The notes beneath the pieces were generated by a model, which worked only from the letters and a program-made list of their open reading frames with translations, did not search any database and had not been told where the DNA came from. Shown here in pieces: positions 46,813 to 54,509 of a DNA stretch of 56,167 nt. Position numbers and translations under genes: made by a program. This stretch comes from an uncultured Pseudomonadota bacterium. GTDB taxonomy: Bacteria > Pseudomonadota > Alphaproteobacteria > RF32 > CAG-239. Location of the stretch: contig CASDYX010000008.1 in the NCBI GenBank assembly GCA_949286215.1, forward strand, positions 1 to 56,167, written 5' to 3'. How positions within the stretch are numbered: position 1 is the stretch's first letter; each line of letters begins with the position of its first letter.

Positions 46813-46821
46813 TTTGTTAGT

Positions 46822-47532
46822 TTATTTGCGTTTACAAATGACAATATAAACCTCTCCGTTGCCAACAGACAGACGGTGAATCTTATCGCCTTTTTGAGGT
46901 TTTGCGTCATTAATTACTCGCTCAAGCCCATGTTCTTTTGTGAGGATACAATCGCTTTTAGCATCCACCACCTCAATCACCGGCTCTTTCACGGTCATTT
47001 TGATAATGGCAATTTCTTGGTGAAATTCATCAACAGTGTTTTTTGATTCGTTATACGTTGCGAAGCATACTGCTACCATAGCAATAACAAACCTCACCAT
47101 ATCCCAAGCAAAACTATATTTGCTTTCATGCTTTTTGTAGCTGTATATCAAATAAGCTACAGAAGCAATAGCGATTGGAATAATAAATGGTATTCCGAAA
47201 AACCACCCCCAGAGGATTAAAGAAGATGTTCCCAACCAAAATATTAGTAACCCAAAGAAGCCTGATAGCATGTAATTCGTATCAACTTCAAGTAGAGCTA
47301 TTACCAAAATCATCCCCGCAAGCAATAACGCACCAATGGAAAGAACTGTTCCCGAAAGAGTTGTCCAAGCATTTTCAACCCCTAAGTTTGGGTTAAGAGC
47401 GTGTTCATAGTTGCCAAAAACAAACAGCCACAACACAGTGATGATTAATGCAATCAGAGACGTCCATATGCAAAGTGATATTGGATTATTCTTTACATAC
47501 GCCAAAACCTTGTTTTCTTTTTTTTCTTCCAT
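46822..47532 (-). CDS. Membrane protein with C-terminal KGDxIHR domain (paralog A)
   Basis: 236 residues: a Lys/Glu-rich start, five hydrophobic segments (about 18-160), then a soluble C-terminal domain of about 65 residues with PVIEVVDAKSD, TKEHGLERVIND and KGDKIHRLSVGNGEVYIVI. The same domain ends the protein at 49888-50568, so the two are paralogs (see the pattern P-x-IE, D-x-K, T-x-E-x-GLERV, KGD-x-IHR). Family not recognised; function unknown. Both lie on the minus strand on either side of rpsB-tsf. Confidence 0.75.
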   Translation of the reverse strand: MEEKKENKVLAYVKNNPISLCIWTSLIALIITVLWLFVFGNYEHALNPNLGVENAWTTLSGTVLSIGALLLAGMILVIALLEVDTNYMLSGFFGLLIFWLGTSSLILWGWFFGIPFIIPIAIASVAYLIYSYKKHESKYSFAWDMVRFVIAMVAVCFATYNESKNTVDEFHQEIAIIKMTVKEPVIEVVDAKSDCILTKEHGLERVINDAKPQKGDKIHRLSVGNGEVYIVICKRK

Positions 47533-47632
47533 AAGGCAAAATTTTTTTTTAAGTTAATAATTATGATAATTGTAATTTTATGCCATTAATTTAGAGCGTT
47601 TTTACTTTTTGTCAAATTTAAATATGAGGCAT

Positions 47633-47669
47633 AAAAAAACCGCCCCGAAGGACGGTTTTCTTTTTTTAT
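47633..47669 (-). terminator. tsf terminator with UUCG tetraloop
   Basis: On the minus strand CCGTCC-TTCG-GGGCGG (one G-U pair), then a T-run; located just after the tsf stop codon. Confidence 0.9.
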
Positions 47670-47679
47670 CAAAACTCAA

Positions 47680-48606
47680 TTATTTCTTTAATTGAGCAGC
47701 AACTTCAGCGGCAAAGTCTTCTTCTTTCTTTTGCAGACCTTCACCCAAACGGAAGCAGACATATTCTTTTAATTTGATGTCAGCACCAAGCTCTTTAGCA
47801 GCGTCAGCGATAACGTCTTTAACTTTCTTGTCTGGATCCATAATGTAAGCTTGTTCTTCCAAAACAACTTCGTCGTAATATTTCTTAACACGACCTTCAA
47901 CCATTTTTTCAATGATGTTAGCCGGTTTTCCTGAAGCTTTAGCTTGTTCTGAGAAAATAGCTTTTTCGTGTTCAACGGCAGCCGGATCAACGCTTGCAAT
48001 GTTTAAGAATTGCGGAGCAGAAGCGGCAATGTGCATAGCAATATGTTTGCCGAGTTCAGCTAATTTAGCTTTGTCGCCGTTAGATTCGAGAGCAACCAAG
48101 ACACCGATTTTACCAACGTTTGGCTTAGCAGCATTGTGAACATAAGAAGCAACCACGCCATTGCTGACTTCAATCATTTTAGCGCGACGCAAGTTCATAT
48201 TTTCACCGATTTTAGCAATCATATCGGTTAAGCGTTCTTCAAAAGATTTGTGAACTTTCGGGCATTGGAAAGTTTTCATGTCGCAAATTTCGCCCTTGTA
48301 CATCAAAGCAACTTGAGCAGCATCTTCAACATATTCTTGGAATAAATCGTTTTTAGCAACGAAGTCGGTTTCAGAGTTAACTTCGACAACGGCACCTTTG
48401 TTTCCGTCAACGGCAACGGCAACCAAACCTTCAGCAGCAATACGGCTTGCTTTTTTAGCAGCACTGGCCAAACCTTTTTTGCGCAACCAGTCAACAGCTT
48501 GTTCCATGTCACCGTTAGTTTCGGTTAAAGCCTTTTTGCAGTCCAACATGCCTGCACCGGTAGATTCTCTTAATTCTTTTACCATAGCGGCGGTAATATC
48601 TGTCAT
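47680..48606 (-). CDS. tsf: Translation elongation factor Ts
   Basis: Nucleotide exchange factor for EF-Tu. 308 residues: the N-terminal UBA-like domain (ITAAMVKELRESTGAGMLDCKKALTET) and VNSETDFVAKNDLF are diagnostic. The two-subdomain core and a C-terminal coiled coil follow. Second gene of the rpsB-tsf operon; the intergenic gap has a strong stem-loop. Confidence 0.97.
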   Translation of the reverse strand: MTDITAAMVKELRESTGAGMLDCKKALTETNGDMEQAVDWLRKKGLASAAKKASRIAAEGLVAVAVDGNKGAVVEVNSETDFVAKNDLFQEYVEDAAQVALMYKGEICDMKTFQCPKVHKSFEERLTDMIAKIGENMNLRRAKMIEVSNGVVASYVHNAAKPNVGKIGVLVALESNGDKAKLAELGKHIAMHIAASAPQFLNIASVDPAAVEHEKAIFSEQAKASGKPANIIEKMVEGRVKKYYDEVVLEEQAYIMDPDKKVKDVIADAAKELGADIKLKEYVCFRLGEGLQKKEEDFAAEVAAQLKK

Positions 48607-48639
48607 AATTATTTCCTCACTTGAAAATTTTAAACCAAT

Positions 48640-48676
48640 GCGGCGATAACTCTAAAAGACTTAAAGATATCGCCGC
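48640..48676 (-). promoter_or_regulatory. Stem-loop in the rpsB-tsf intergenic region
   Basis: GCGGCGATA (48640-48648) and TATCGCCGC (48668-48676) are perfectly complementary over nine bases with a 19-base loop. No T-run follows, so it is not a plain terminator; it may be an attenuator, processing site or mRNA-stabilising structure between rpsB and tsf. Confidence 0.55.
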
Positions 48677-48708
48677 TTAAGTTTGCTAAAAGCAGTAGAA
48701 TAAAACTA

Positions 48709-49512
48709 TTATTCAGCTACAGCTTCGGCTTCCTCTTTAGCTTTTTTAGAAGTTCTTTTTTTAGCCGGTTTAGCTTCAATACCTTCAACAGCTTCTTCAA
48801 CTTTAACGCCTTGAGCTGCGATTTCAGCTTGCATACCGTCCAAAATAGCAGAAGATACTAATTCGCAGTAGAATTGAATAGCGCGAATAGCATCATCGTT
48901 ACCCGGAACCGGGAAATCAACTTCATTCGGGTTAGCGTTAGTATCGCAAATACCGATAACAGGAATACCCAACTTTTTAGCTTCTTTAATAGCCAAATCT
49001 TCTTTCGGAGTATCAATAACGAACAACATATCCGGTTGGCCGCCCATATTCATGATACCGCCCAATTCCTGATTTAATTTTTCTTGTTCTTTTTTGATAT
49101 TCTGCATTTCTTTTTTGGTGTAGCCTTCGAAAGCATTTTTCTCAAACATTTCGTTGAGTTTAACCAAACGAGAAATAGATTTGTAAACTGTTTTCCAGTT
49201 AGTCAGCATACCGCCGAGCCAACGGTGATTTACATAGTACTGGCCACAACGTTCAGCGTTTTCTTTGATTAAATCCTGAGCTTGTCTTTTTGTGCCGACA
49301 AACAAGATTTTACCACCATTAGCAGCAACTTCACGAGCAGCATTCAAAGCTGTATAGAGCATCGGGTAAGTTTTTTGCAAGTTAATGATGTGGATGTTAT
49401 CTTTTTTGCCATAGATAAACGGAGCCATGCTCGGGTTCCAACGACGGGCGTGGTGACCAAAGTGAACGCCTGATTCAATCATTTGGCGCATAGTAAATGT
49501 AGGAAGAGTCAT
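48709..49512 (-). CDS. rpsB: 30S ribosomal protein S2
   Basis: 267 residues, small ribosomal subunit. TLPTFTMRQMIESGVHFGHHARRWNPSM, the NIHIINLQKT segment, NHRWLGGMLTNWKT and GIPVIGICDTNANP are S2 hallmarks. The last 25 residues form a Lys/Glu/Ala-rich extension (KKRTSKKAKEEAE) longer than in the shortest S2 proteins. AAAGGAT lies 9 bases before the ATG. A structured leader precedes it. Confidence 0.97.
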   Translation of the reverse strand: MTLPTFTMRQMIESGVHFGHHARRWNPSMAPFIYGKKDNIHIINLQKTYPMLYTALNAAREVAANGGKILFVGTKRQAQDLIKENAERCGQYYVNHRWLGGMLTNWKTVYKSISRLVKLNEMFEKNAFEGYTKKEMQNIKKEQEKLNQELGGIMNMGGQPDMLFVIDTPKEDLAIKEAKKLGIPVIGICDTNANPNEVDFPVPGNDDAIRAIQFYCELVSSAILDGMQAEIAAQGVKVEEAVEGIEAKPAKKRTSKKAKEEAEAVAE

Positions 49513-49534
49513 ATTTTAATATCCTTTTTTCCGG

Positions 49535-49653
49535 TTAAACCTCCGCAGACTCATTGGTCTTGAACTCAAGACACCGGAGCGAAGAAATAAAATCCTCCGC
49601 CATGTCTGCGTGTGTATTATTGTTAAAACATTTTGGAATTACCATAATTCCAA
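49535..49653 (-). ncRNA. Structured rpsB leader RNA, possible three-way junction with small upstream ORF
   Basis: Read on the minus strand: P1 pairs CGCAGAC (49604-49610) with GTCTGCG (49544-49550), seven perfect base pairs. Inside are P2, CGGAG/CTCCG (49595-49599 and 49575-49579), and P3, GTCTTG/CAAGAC with an AGUU loop (49557-49572). A further nine-base hairpin (TTGGAATTA/TAATTCCAA) lies at 49633-49653. A 22-codon frame starts with ATG at 49603 and stops at 49535, only 22 bases before rpsB. S2 is known to control its own mRNA in gammaproteobacteria; this leader is a candidate for the same job. Predicted by eye, no folding done. Confidence 0.5.
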
Positions 49654-49657
49654 GGTT

Positions 49658-49686
49658 CTTTTATTCCCTATTTATTTAATTTGCAA
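49658..49686 (-). promoter_or_regulatory. Candidate rpsB-tsf promoter
   Basis: On the minus strand TTGCAA (49681-49686), 17 bases, TAAAAG (49658-49663). The -10 is weak. Confidence 0.4.
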
Positions 49687-49707
49687 GCATTTTTTTACAT
49701 TTAAAAC

Positions 49708-49742
49708 GAAAAAAGAGCGCTTATGATGAGGCGCTCTTTTAA
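49708..49742. terminator. Terminator upstream of the rpsB promoter
   Basis: AAAAGAGCGC (49711-49720) pairs with GCGCTCTTTT (49731-49740). It ends the transcript of paralog B and the 45-residue membrane protein on the minus strand. Confidence 0.85.
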
Positions 49743-49746
49743 TGGG

Positions 49747-49884
49747 CTAATTTCCAAATACTAAAACAAATAAAACCGAAAATATGGCAAGCAGCACAAA
49801 TATACAGCTCAGAGCCAAATATTCTCGTTTTCGTTTCAGAAAGATTTTTAGCTTTCTCTTTCTTCTTGAAGGCTTTTTTCTCAT
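49747..49884 (-). CDS. Small 45-residue basic single-pass membrane protein
   Basis: The frame starts 3 bases after the stop of the paralog B gene, in the same direction, and is followed by a terminator. The product begins MRKKPSRRKRKLKIFLKRKR (very basic) and continues as a hydrophobic helix of about 23 residues (LALSCIFVLLAIFSVLFVLVFG), ending in Asn. A basic cytoplasmic tail plus one helix is typical of small inner-membrane proteins that bind larger membrane partners; paralog B upstream is an obvious candidate. No strong Shine-Dalgarno, so translational coupling is likely. Confidence 0.6.
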   Translation of the reverse strand: MRKKPSRRKRKLKIFLKRKREYLALSCIFVLLAIFSVLFVLVFGN

Positions 49885-49887
49885 ATT

Positions 49888-50568
49888 TTAAGGCTGTTTT
49901 ATGATAATAACTTCTTCATCTGTCTTAAAGCGATGTATCAAATCGCCTTTTTTTAAGGAATCAAGAGGTGTTTTGTCGCTCACTCTTTCAAGGCCGAACT
50001 CATTCGTAAAGATGTAGTTATCTTTTTTATCAATCAGTTCTATAGCTGGTCTTTGCAAAGCCTCTTGAATTTCGTGTTGTGTTTCTTGGATTACGCGATA
50101 TTCCCCGAAAGAAGTTCCCAAAGCCATTCCGACACTGGCATATAGCCATAATACTTTTTTCCATACAATGAAAGATTGGGTGCTTTTGTGCCAAAAAATA
50201 TAGCATAAACACACCACAAATATGACATTTGCAGGCCAAATAAAGGTTATGTTAAAGAACCAACACCAAGTTTCCATTAAAACCAGTGCCAGCCAACAAA
50301 TAGAGAAAAAGAGATTTTCTTCAACAGAAAGCCTGTTTACCGAAGAAGAAATCATCGTAATAGAAATCAATGAGGTGACAATATAACCTAACTCTATTGT
50401 CCAAAATCTTCTGTTTTGTAAATTGATGGCCAGTTCTGTCCCATCAAAAGCAAATAGAAAGATAAATGAAAACATCAATAAGACAAATATTGTCCACCCC
50501 ACACATCCCCAAGGATGCTTTTTCAGAAAAGTACTAATTTTACTGAAAACATTTTTCTTCTCGTCCAT
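49888..50568 (-). CDS. Membrane protein with C-terminal KGDxIHR domain (paralog B)
   Basis: 226 residues from the ATG at 50566-50568. A promoter with its -10 at 50619-50624 excludes the upstream start at 50622. N-terminal MDEKKNVFSK parallels MEEKKENK of paralog A; about five hydrophobic segments follow, and the C-terminal domain has PAIELIDKKDN, TNEFGLERVSD and KGDLIHRFKTDEEVIII, matching paralog A. Membrane parts differ strongly. Unknown function. Followed by a 45-residue membrane protein gene in the same operon. Confidence 0.75.
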   Translation of the reverse strand: MDEKKNVFSKISTFLKKHPWGCVGWTIFVLLMFSFIFLFAFDGTELAINLQNRRFWTIELGYIVTSLISITMISSSVNRLSVEENLFFSICWLALVLMETWCWFFNITFIWPANVIFVVCLCYIFWHKSTQSFIVWKKVLWLYASVGMALGTSFGEYRVIQETQHEIQEALQRPAIELIDKKDNYIFTNEFGLERVSDKTPLDSLKKGDLIHRFKTDEEVIIIKQP

Positions 50569-50618
50569 AATGATAAAGTGTTTTAATTTGTTAATAAAAT
50601 AATAGTTTATTGTCTGCA

Positions 50619-50647
50619 ACAATAAATATTTTCAGAGCTCTTGTCAA
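50619..50647 (-). promoter_or_regulatory. Promoter of paralog B
   Basis: On the minus strand TTGACA (50642-50647), 17 bases, TATTGT (50619-50624). Confidence 0.7.
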
Positions 50648-50692
50648 ATGAATATTAGACGCTTTTTTCTGTTATAGATTCGCTTTTAAGGC

Positions 50693-50721
50693 TTGAAAAA
50701 CTTAATGTTTTGCCGTATTTT
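50693..50721 (+). promoter_or_regulatory. parE promoter
   Basis: TTGAAA (50693-50698), 17 bases, TATTTT (50716-50721), 30 bases before the ATG. Confidence 0.55.
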
Positions 50722-50751
50722 ACAACATAAATTTTAGCTAAAAGGGAAAAA

Positions 50752-52740
50752 ATGTCAGATTTATTTGAAAGCACAGCGCCGAAGCAAGATACTTATTCGG
50801 CACAAGATATTCAGGTTTTGGAAGGGCTTGAAGCTGTTCGCGCTCGCCCGGGTATGTATATCGGCGGAACCGATACGACAGCTTTGCACCACTTAGTGGC
50901 AGAGATTTTAGATAACTCCATGGATGAAGCCGTTGCCGGCTATGCTAATCGTATTGAAGTCAAAATGAATGCCGACTATTCCGTCACCATTACTGATAAT
51001 GGACGTGGTATTCCTGTTGACCCGCACCCAAAATATCCAAATATGTCTGCGTTGGAAGTTATTTTGACAATGCTTCACTCCGGCGGTAAATTCGGCGGTG
51101 GAGCTTATAAAGTTTCCGGTGGTTTGCACGGCGTTGGTTTGTCGGTTGTAAATGCTTTGTCCTCTTCTTTGGTGGTTGAAATTGCACGCGATAAAAAGTT
51201 ATATCGTCAAGCCTATGCAAAGGGCAAACCTCTAACCCCGTTGGAATTGGTTGGTAATGCACCCAATCGCCGCGGTACATCGGTTACTTTCTTGCCTGAT
51301 GGTGAAATCTTTGGTTCCAATTCTCAGCTAAATCCTAATCGAGTCTATCGTATGGCTCGTTCCAAGGCCTTCTTGTTTAAGGGAATATTCATTAACTGGA
51401 AATGCGCGCCTGAGGTTTTGAGTGAAGGAGACCAAACCCCGCAAGAAGCTGAATTGCATTATCCCAATGGTTTGCTCGATTTCTTAAATTATCAGTTAGG
51501 AGCACGCGCCACCATCAACCGTATGCCTTTTAGCGGTGATGCCGACTTAGCGAATGACGAAGGACGCGTTGAATGGGCTGTTACTTGGCCTGAGGATGAA
51601 AATGGCTTTTGCAATTCATATTGTAATACGGTCATTACACCCGAAGGCGGAACGCATGAAATGGGCTTCCGTGCGGCACTTATTCGCAGTCTTAAAGAAT
51701 ATGGCGATATGGCCAACATCAAAAAAGTTGCCTCGGTAACGGCCGAAGACTTGTTGAGCGATGCCTGCATTATGCTCTCCGTCTTTATCCGTGACCCGCA
51801 ATTCCAAGGTCAAACCAAGGACAAATTAACCTCTACCAAAGCCATTCGCTTGGTTGAACAAGCTGTTAAAGATACGTTTGACCACTGGCTGAGTTCGGAT
51901 AAAGAAAACGCCACGGCTTTGATTGAATATGTTGTGGAACGTGCCGAGAGCCGTAAGAAGAAAAAAGAAGAAAAAATTCAAAACCGCAAAACCCCGACCA
52001 AGAAATTGCGCCTTCCCGGCAAATTGGCGGATTGCTCACAAGCGGCTGCCGAAAATACTGAAATTTTCATCGTGGAGGGCGATTCTGCAGGTGGTTCGGC
52101 AAAACAGGGTAGGGACAGATTCACTCAAGCCATTTTGCCGTTGCGTGGTAAGATTTTGAACGTTGCCAGTGCTTCGCTTGATAAAATCACCCAAAACCAA
52201 GAAATTAAAGATATGATAGAAGCTCTTGGTTGCGGCATTAAGGAAAATTATAAGGAAGAAAACCTCCGCTACGAAAAAATCATCATCATGACCGATGCGG
52301 ATGTGGACGGTGCGCATATTGCCTCACTGTTAATGACGTTTTTCTACCAACAAATGCCGAAGTTAATTGAAAATGGGCATCTATACATTGCCACTCCGCC
52401 TTTGTATAAAATCGTTGTCGGAAATAAGAATTTCTATGCCATTGATGATGAGGACAAAGACCGTATTTTGAAAAAAGAGGTCAAAGGCAATGTTCGTCCT
52501 GATATCAGCCGTTTCAAAGGTTTGGGCGAAATGAGCGCACAACAGCTCAAAGAAACCACTATGGATAAAAACAAGAGAACGCTCTTGCGTGTTGTTATTC
52601 CAACCCCAAATACGGAAGAGGGCAAGGAAGAATGCTTTGAAACCCGCCGTCAAGTAGAACGCCTAATGGGTAAAAATCCTGAAACCAGATTCAAGTTCAT
52701 TATTGAGCGAGCCAAATTTGTAGATGATTTGGATATCTAA
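50752..52740 (+). CDS. parE: DNA topoisomerase IV subunit B
   Basis: ATPase subunit of the enzyme that unlinks daughter chromosomes. 662 residues: [45 protein letters not shown] (the HPK-type insert distinguishes ParE from GyrB), GGLHGVGLSVVNALS, TOPRIM with the catalytic Glu E442 (EGDSAGG) and DADVDGAHI, and SRFKGLGEMSAQQLKETTMD. It lacks the GyrB C-terminal insert found in the gyrB of this window. parC is not visible. Confidence 0.97.
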   Translation: MSDLFESTAPKQDTYSAQDIQVLEGLEAVRARPGMYIGGTDTTALHHLVAEILDNSMDEAVAGYANRIEVKMNADYSVTITDNGRGIPVDPHPKYPNMSALEVILTMLHSGGKFGGGAYKVSGGLHGVGLSVVNALSSSLVVEIARDKKLYRQAYAKGKPLTPLELVGNAPNRRGTSVTFLPDGEIFGSNSQLNPNRVYRMARSKAFLFKGIFINWKCAPEVLSEGDQTPQEAELHYPNGLLDFLNYQLGARATINRMPFSGDADLANDEGRVEWAVTWPEDENGFCNSYCNTVITPEGGTHEMGFRAALIRSLKEYGDMANIKKVASVTAEDLLSDACIMLSVFIRDPQFQGQTKDKLTSTKAIRLVEQAVKDTFDHWLSSDKENATALIEYVVERAESRKKKKEEKIQNRKTPTKKLRLPGKLADCSQAAAENTEIFIVEGDSAGGSAKQGRDRFTQAILPLRGKILNVASASLDKITQNQEIKDMIEALGCGIKENYKEENLRYEKIIIMTDADVDGAHIASLLMTFFYQQMPKLIENGHLYIATPPLYKIVVGNKNFYAIDDEDKDRILKKEVKGNVRPDISRFKGLGEMSAQQLKETTMDKNKRTLLRVVIPTPNTEEGKEECFETRRQVERLMGKNPETRFKFIIERAKFVDDLDI

Positions 52741-52751
52741 AGCAAAGAAAA

Positions 52752-53219
52752 ATGATACGCCGGTTGCATAAATCTGACATTGAGAAAGTCGCCAAGCTTT
52801 GGCTGTCTTCAACCAAACAAGCGCATCCTTTTATTGCTGCAAATTATTGGGATGAAAACTTGTCAAAGGTCGAAGATTTGTTGGCCTCAAAAGCCCAAAC
52901 GTATCTTTATGTAGATAAGCACCAAATTAAAGGTTTTATCAGCTTGCTTGAAAATGGATATATCGGCGCTTTGTTTGTAAAACCAATCTATCAATCTCAA
53001 AAAATCGGCACCAAGCTTTTGCGTTATGTTTTGCGTAATAAAACCTCTGCCAGCTTGAAAGTTTATACTCAAAATGAACCTGCGATTAATTTTTATCGCT
53101 ATCATGGTTTCAAAATCATTCAAGAGGGACAAGATTTATCCACCCAAGCTCATGAGCTGATAATGGCTTGGAGTAAAGGCTCTCGCAAAGGTTTGTCTCG
53201 CCAAAAAGGTGATTCTTAA
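52752..53219 (+). CDS. GNAT N-acetyltransferase, YiaC-like
   Basis: 155 residues. MIRRLHKSDIEKVAKLWLSSTKQAHPFIAANYW and VYTQNEPAINFYRYHGF closely follow E. coli YiaC, a lysine acetyltransferase; FVKPIYQSQKIGTKLLRYVL contains the acetyl-CoA-binding segment, here with QxxKIG where the usual motif is R/QxxGxG. It starts 11 bases after parE and is probably co-transcribed. The C-terminal tail (SRKGLSRQKGDS) is basic and extra. Confidence 0.85.
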   Translation: MIRRLHKSDIEKVAKLWLSSTKQAHPFIAANYWDENLSKVEDLLASKAQTYLYVDKHQIKGFISLLENGYIGALFVKPIYQSQKIGTKLLRYVLRNKTSASLKVYTQNEPAINFYRYHGFKIIQEGQDLSTQAHELIMAWSKGSRKGLSRQKGDS

Positions 53220-53257
53220 AAAAATATTCCTTGAATTCCTCGAAATAAGGAGTTAGA

Positions 53258-53280
53258 TAATAATCATAAAGTGATTATTA
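53258..53280. promoter_or_regulatory. Inverted repeat upstream of the 43-residue ORF
   Basis: TAATAATCA and TGATTATTA (53258-53266 and 53272-53280) are perfectly complementary around TAAAG. Possible operator or hairpin. Confidence 0.4.
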
Positions 53281-53311
53281 CCCTGATTATTAACCCTAAA
53301 ACCGAGACATT

Positions 53312-53443
53312 ATGCTTAGTTTACTTATTGGCGGTTTAGTTTCAACAGGACTGTGCGCCGGAATAGCAAAATTGTGCGGTATTGATAGTGATACCCCACA
53401 TGATTCGACAATGGATATCTTTGATAACCCATTTCAGCCGTAA
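53312..53443 (+). CDS. Possible small protein (43 residues)
   Basis: A short frame beginning MLSLLIGGLVSTGLCAGIAKLCGID, hydrophobic and Gly-rich, then acidic (DSDTPHDSTMDIFD). It might be a single-pass membrane peptide with an acidic tail. It lies alone in the 381-base gap after the acetyltransferase, behind an inverted repeat and before a strong terminator (53483), which suggests a transcribed unit. The Shine-Dalgarno is weak, so confidence is low. Confidence 0.4.
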   Translation: MLSLLIGGLVSTGLCAGIAKLCGIDSDTPHDSTMDIFDNPFQP

Positions 53444-53482
53444 TTGTAATTGTTAAAAGACTTGGTGTCTTCGTTTAATTGT

Positions 53483-53530
53483 AAAACCGTTGCCCGATAG
53501 CAAAAAAACTTCGGCCAACGGTTTTCTTTT
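53483..53530. terminator. Terminator after the 43-residue ORF
   Basis: AAAACCGTTG and CAACGGTTTT extend to a stem of about 15 bases (one mismatch) with a short A-rich loop; ends in TTTTCTTTT. Confidence 0.85.
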
Positions 53531-53546
53531 ATTTAAAAATTTTTGC

Positions 53547-53577
53547 TTGACTTAGAGGTAACTCTAAATGCTACACT
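53547..53577 (+). promoter_or_regulatory. MerR-type promoter with 19-base spacer and central dyad
   Basis: TTGACT (53547-53552) and TACACT (53572-53577) are separated by 19 bases instead of 17, and the perfect dyad TTAGAG-GTAA-CTCTAA (53552-53567) sits between them. A long spacer with an operator palindrome inside is the hallmark of promoters switched by MerR-family activators. No merR-type gene lies in the window. Confidence 0.6.
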
Positions 53578-53600
53578 ATAAAAAACAGGAGGACAAAGCC

Positions 53601-54089
53601 ATGCAAGAGCCAAAATCGTTTTATTATCATTTTGATAAAATCAACGCCTGGTTTATTTTTAATATGTCATTATTGATAATGATGTCTTATGTGAGCATGA
53701 AATGTGTTTGTTTGCTCTTCTGGTGGCAAACACAAGTCTTGTGGGGCGTATGTGTGTTCTCTTGGGTGATGTGGGCTTATAAATATATTTATCCGCAAAG
53801 ATTAGCTTTGGTAGATGATAAAAGCATTACAATAGACCATTGCCGACCTCTTTTATGGAAAGATATTGATTATGCCGAAGAAAGAATAGTCCGTTGCTGT
53901 TTTAAGAAGTTAAAAATAATTGCCTTAGTGCCGAAAAAGGGACTTAAATATCAATATAATTTTTTGCAAAAGCATAACGGAGAGTTTACGCCTTTCTCGA
54001 TTCCTTTGTATGATATTGTGAGTGAGGCGGACAAACAAGAATTACAACAAATCATATCTCAAAAAGTAAAATATAAGAAATTAAAATAA
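53601..54089 (+). CDS. Membrane protein behind a MerR-type promoter
   Basis: 162 residues from the ATG at 53601, which has AGGAGG 8 bases upstream; the ATG at 53568 lies inside the promoter and is rejected. Two membrane segments (about 18-38 and 41-61) are followed by a cytoplasmic domain (LALVDDKSITIDHCRPLLWKDIDYAEER, then LVPKKGLKYQYN) with the strand pattern of small PH-like domains. Cys-rich in the membrane part (KCVCLLFWW, CVF) and RCCFKK later; family not recognised. Likely induced by a metal, thiol or oxidative signal, judged from the promoter type. Confidence 0.75.
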   Translation: MQEPKSFYYHFDKINAWFIFNMSLLIMMSYVSMKCVCLLFWWQTQVLWGVCVFSWVMWAYKYIYPQRLALVDDKSITIDHCRPLLWKDIDYAEERIVRCCFKKLKIIALVPKKGLKYQYNFLQKHNGEFTPFSIPLYDIVSEADKQELQQIISQKVKYKKLK

Positions 54090-54096
54090 AGCAGAT

Positions 54097-54223
54097 ACGT
54101 CCGCGGCGAATTTAGATACCTAAGAGGTATTCCCCTCCAAGAAAACGCAGCTTTTTTTCATAAAAGCGAAGTTTGATTGGGAAAGATTTGTTTTAAGGAT
54201 AAAAAATGGTGGAGCTGAGGGGA
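54097..54223. repeat. Repeat of the tRNA-Ala 3' end and downstream flank (copy 1, with truncated tRNA)
   Basis: About 127 bases repeated at 54298-54423 with a handful of differences and a one-base deletion. In copy 1 only the last 17 bases of the tRNA (54207-54223 on the minus strand, including encoded CCA) survive. The repeat holds a small hairpin (ATACCT/AGGTAT). Confidence 0.85.
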
Positions 54224-54231
54224 GCGCTAAG

Positions 54232-54258
54232 CAAAAATGACTTTAAATGTCATTTTTG
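54232..54258. terminator. Hairpin between the two tRNA-flank repeats
   Basis: CAAAAATGAC and GTCATTTTTG are perfectly complementary over ten bases around TTTAAAT. The stem carries A/T runs, so it could end transcription in either direction. Confidence 0.5.
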
Positions 54259-54297
54259 TCTGCAAGCTCTTAGAAAATCTTAATGAGCAAGGAAGAA

Positions 54298-54406
54298 ACG
54301 CCCGTGGCGAATTTAGATACCTAAGAGGTATTCCCCTCCAAGAAAACGCAGCTTTTTTCATAAAAGCGAAGTTTGATTGGGAAATATTGTTTAGAAGATA
54401 AAAAAA

Positions 54407-54423
<17 letters not shown>
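54298..54423. repeat. Repeat of the tRNA-Ala 3' end and downstream flank (copy 2)
   Basis: Partner of 54097-54223. Here the homology runs into the intact tRNA-Ala gene. A frame of 74 codons across this area is a tRNA artefact and not a gene. Confidence 0.85.
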
Positions 54424-54482
<59 letters not shown>

Positions 54483-54509
54483 ACGAGGATAAATTCGTAA
54501 AACAAGGAG

